The position numbers were made by a program, and so were the translations under genes. A stretch of 7,097 nt of DNA, from NCBI GenBank assembly GCA_036446455.1, contig JAZFSZ010000124.1, positions 1-7,097 of the forward strand, in the 5' to 3' direction. Source of the DNA: JAZFSZ01 sp036446455 (GTDB lineage Bacteria > Pseudomonadota > Gammaproteobacteria > Acidiferrobacterales > JAJDNE01). The notes beneath the pieces were generated by a model. The model worked only from the letters and a program-made list of their open reading frames with translations, was not told where the DNA came from and did not search any database. Of the stretch, positions 6,423 to 7,097 are shown one piece after another (the stretch's first letter is position 1; the number at the start of each line of letters is the position of its first letter).

Positions 6423-6761
6423 ATGTCACTCATAGTAGGCGAAAAAACCGTCCCCACAGATGACGAAGGCTACTTGATTAATCCCGACGACTGGAGCAAG
6501 GAAATAAGCGAACAACTAGCACAGAGTGAAGGAATTGAGCTCAATGAAGAGTACTGGAAAATAATAATGTGTATGCGTAACTATTATGATGACAGGCAAA
6601 TAGCGCCAAGCACACGTTACGTAGCAAAATATATCGCCGAAGAATTGGGTTATGGCAAAAAAGCAAGGAATTATCTATTCAAGATATTTCCCTACGGATA
6701 TGTAAAACAAGCCTGCAAAATTGCCGGGATGAAGCGTCCGAGGGGTTGGAGTACAGGCTAA
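6423..6761 (+). CDS. DsrC/TusE-family sulfur relay-like protein lacking CysA
   Basis: The 112-residue cytoplasmic protein matches the DsrC/TusE family along its whole length: DDEGYLINPDDW (13-24), GIELNEEYWKII (37-48), YYDDRQIAPSTRYVAKYI (54-71), then LFKIFPYGYVKQACKIAGM (85-103). DsrC carries persulfide or trisulfide sulfur on two C-terminal cysteines eleven positions apart, between DsrAB sulfite reductase and its partners; TusE keeps only the last one for tRNA thiolation. Here CysB is present (Cys98) but the CysA position is Trp109, and the tail is RGWSTG. So it can neither form the CysA-CysB disulfide nor act as TusE. Such variants have been grouped as DsrC-like, possibly regulatory proteins (RspA-type); the helical APSTRYVAKYI region resembles a helix-turn-helix. 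GC is about 43% by hand count, visibly below nhaD, and codons favour AAA and ATA, hinting at transfer. An FNR box precedes it; no dsr genes are adjacent. Confidence 0.88.
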   Translation: MSLIVGEKTVPTDDEGYLINPDDWSKEISEQLAQSEGIELNEEYWKIIMCMRNYYDDRQIAPSTRYVAKYIAEELGYGKKARNYLFKIFPYGYVKQACKIAGMKRPRGWSTG

Positions 6762-6788
6762 TATCGGAGATCAATGGTTTCGCCTTGA

Positions 6789-6842
6789 GGCTACTACACG
6801 TTATTCGGCCACTTAAAATGGGTCGCTGTAATCGGAATAACG
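6789..6842 (+). pseudogene. C-terminal scrap of a second, diverged nhaD
   Basis: Read from GGC at 6789, the plus strand encodes GYYTLFGHLKWVAVIGI, which lines up with GSYTFFGHLKWAPVIAL (440-456) of the intact NhaD upstream. Over the 39 bases from TAC 6795 I count 28 identities (about 72%), with most differences in third positions, so this is an old paralogue rather than a fresh duplication. The codon before GGC is TGA (6786-6788), where NhaD has Arg, and no further similarity is seen on the left. On the right the match ends at about 6838-6840, where the attC-like palindrome begins. It is too short and has no start, so it is a gene remnant. Confidence 0.65.
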
Positions 6843-6906
6843 ACCAAGCTCACCTGACGCCTTTGAGCGAAGCGAAAATGCGGTCAGGTGCAGCGTCTTG
6901 TTAGCT
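6835..6906 (-). other. attC-like integron recombination site
   Basis: On the minus strand the 72 bases read: AGCTAAC (6906-6900, R''), a five-base unpaired spacer, a long arm (6894-6880), a 19-base terminal loop, a short arm (6860-6848), a six-base spacer, and GTTATTC (6841-6835, R'). The arms pair over GCT, CACCTGAC and GC; the R'' side arm carries two unpaired extra bases (6891 and 6882/6883), eight or nine apart. Outer pairs TAAC/GTTA, then unequal spacers, then arms with bulges on the R'' side is the architecture of attC sites, where IntI cuts the folded bottom strand. The cores deviate from RYYYAAC and GTTRRRY by one and two positions. Orientation agrees with the minus-strand frame that ends 32 bases before it, as expected for a cassette gene and its attC. 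No T-run follows, so a terminator is less likely. Confidence 0.65.
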
Positions 6907-6914
6907 TGCAACAA

Positions 6915-6931
6915 ACCATACTTGATATGGT
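6915..6931. repeat. Short perfect hairpin between minus-strand frame and attC-like site
   Basis: ACCATA (6915-6920) and TATGGT (6926-6931) are exact reverse complements around CTTGA. On the minus strand it lies just after the stop codon at 6938 and is followed by TTGTTG only, so it is at best a weak terminator for the minus-strand frame. Confidence 0.3.
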
Positions 6932-6937
6932 GTGAAG

Positions 6938-7096
6938 TCATGTCGTTTGAATCAGGTACAATGCTAAAGCGCCACCAGCTACAATTCTTTGCTGTTTCTC
7001 TATCAATTGTGCTTTTGCAATGAGATTTGGCAGCCCACGTATGGATATAAAATGTCGATAATTTTGAAAATGCCTACGTCCGGCAGCCAACTCTGA
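6938..7096 (-). CDS. C-terminal part of an unrecognised minus-strand protein, possible cassette gene
   Basis: The minus strand is open from the right edge for 52 codons to a TGA at 6940-6938; the start lies outside the window. The visible part has a basic, aromatic stretch (GRRHFQNYRHF), then IRGLPNLIAKAQLIEKQQR, likely helical and amphipathic, then a hydrophobic tail (IVAGGALALYLIQTT) that could be a membrane-facing or buried helix. I do not recognise the family. In favour of coding: uninterrupted length in AT-rich DNA, a plausible residue mix, and an attC-like site in the right orientation directly after the stop. Against: it is short and has no ribosome site in view. It would be a typical orphan cassette product. 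Confidence 0.4.
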   Translation of the reverse strand, partial: SELAAGRRHFQNYRHFISIRGLPNLIAKAQLIEKQQRIVAGGALALYLIQTT

Positions 7097-7097
7097 T

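Noticed and set aside
6848..6894. Palindrome as an intrinsic terminator of the DsrC-like gene
   Set aside because: It has bulges on one arm, structured flanking cores and no T-run on either strand.
6940..7023. 27-codon plus-strand frame (starts MSFESGT)
   Set aside because: Short, without a ribosome site, and overlaps the longer minus-strand frame that fits the attC orientation.

Overview
The window reads as a chromosomal segment of a gammaproteobacterium. TypA and NhaD closely resemble enterobacterial and Vibrio proteins as I recall them, and there is a DsrC/TusE-family protein and a consensus FNR-type site. The mix of sodium/proton antiport, an SLC13-type anion permease and a DsrC relative fits a marine, halophilic or sulfur-metabolising lineage, but the species cannot be named from sequence alone.

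Layout: (1) 2-1882 +, typA/bipA, the translational GTPase, cut by the left edge. It carries an in-frame 33-codon insertion (1031-1129) made of tandem small hairpins. (2) 2100-2408 +, a compact 102-residue SET-domain protein, preceded by a perfect hairpin. (3) 2409-2810, a 400-base gene-free stretch with overlapping ATTC/GAAT inverted repeats, a good sigma-70-like promoter and a structured leader of about 200 nt. (4) 2811-4796 + and 4808-6229 +, a two-gene transport operon: an SLC13/DASS-type permease with two TrkA-C-like domains, then an NhaD Na+/H+ antiporter whose ribosome site overlaps the permease stop codon. (5) 6230-6422, a regulatory gap with a perfect TTGAT-N4-ATCAA box and a second inverted repeat over the predicted -10. 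(6) 6423-6761 +, a low-GC DsrC/TusE-family protein that keeps the first C-terminal cysteine (CysB) but has Trp in place of the last one (CysA). (7) 6762-7097, a mosaic end: a C-terminal scrap of a second, diverged nhaD, then a 72-base imperfect palindrome with the architecture of an integron attC site on the minus strand, then the C-terminal part of a minus-strand reading frame that leaves the window.

How the parts may work together: the permease and NhaD are probably co-transcribed and translationally coupled, giving sodium-linked anion uptake together with sodium extrusion and pH homeostasis. The DsrC-like gene appears to be controlled separately by oxygen or nitric oxide through an FNR/DNR-family regulator, and its missing CysA suggests a non-canonical (possibly regulatory) role rather than sulfur transfer. 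The right end looks like a scar where an integron cassette, or the end of a cassette array, joined a decayed nhaD copy: the nhaD similarity stops at the predicted recombination core. I did not find a complete unknown defence or mobile system. The strongest unusual signals are the hairpin insertion inside typA, the attC/nhaD junction and the CysA-less DsrC under an FNR box.
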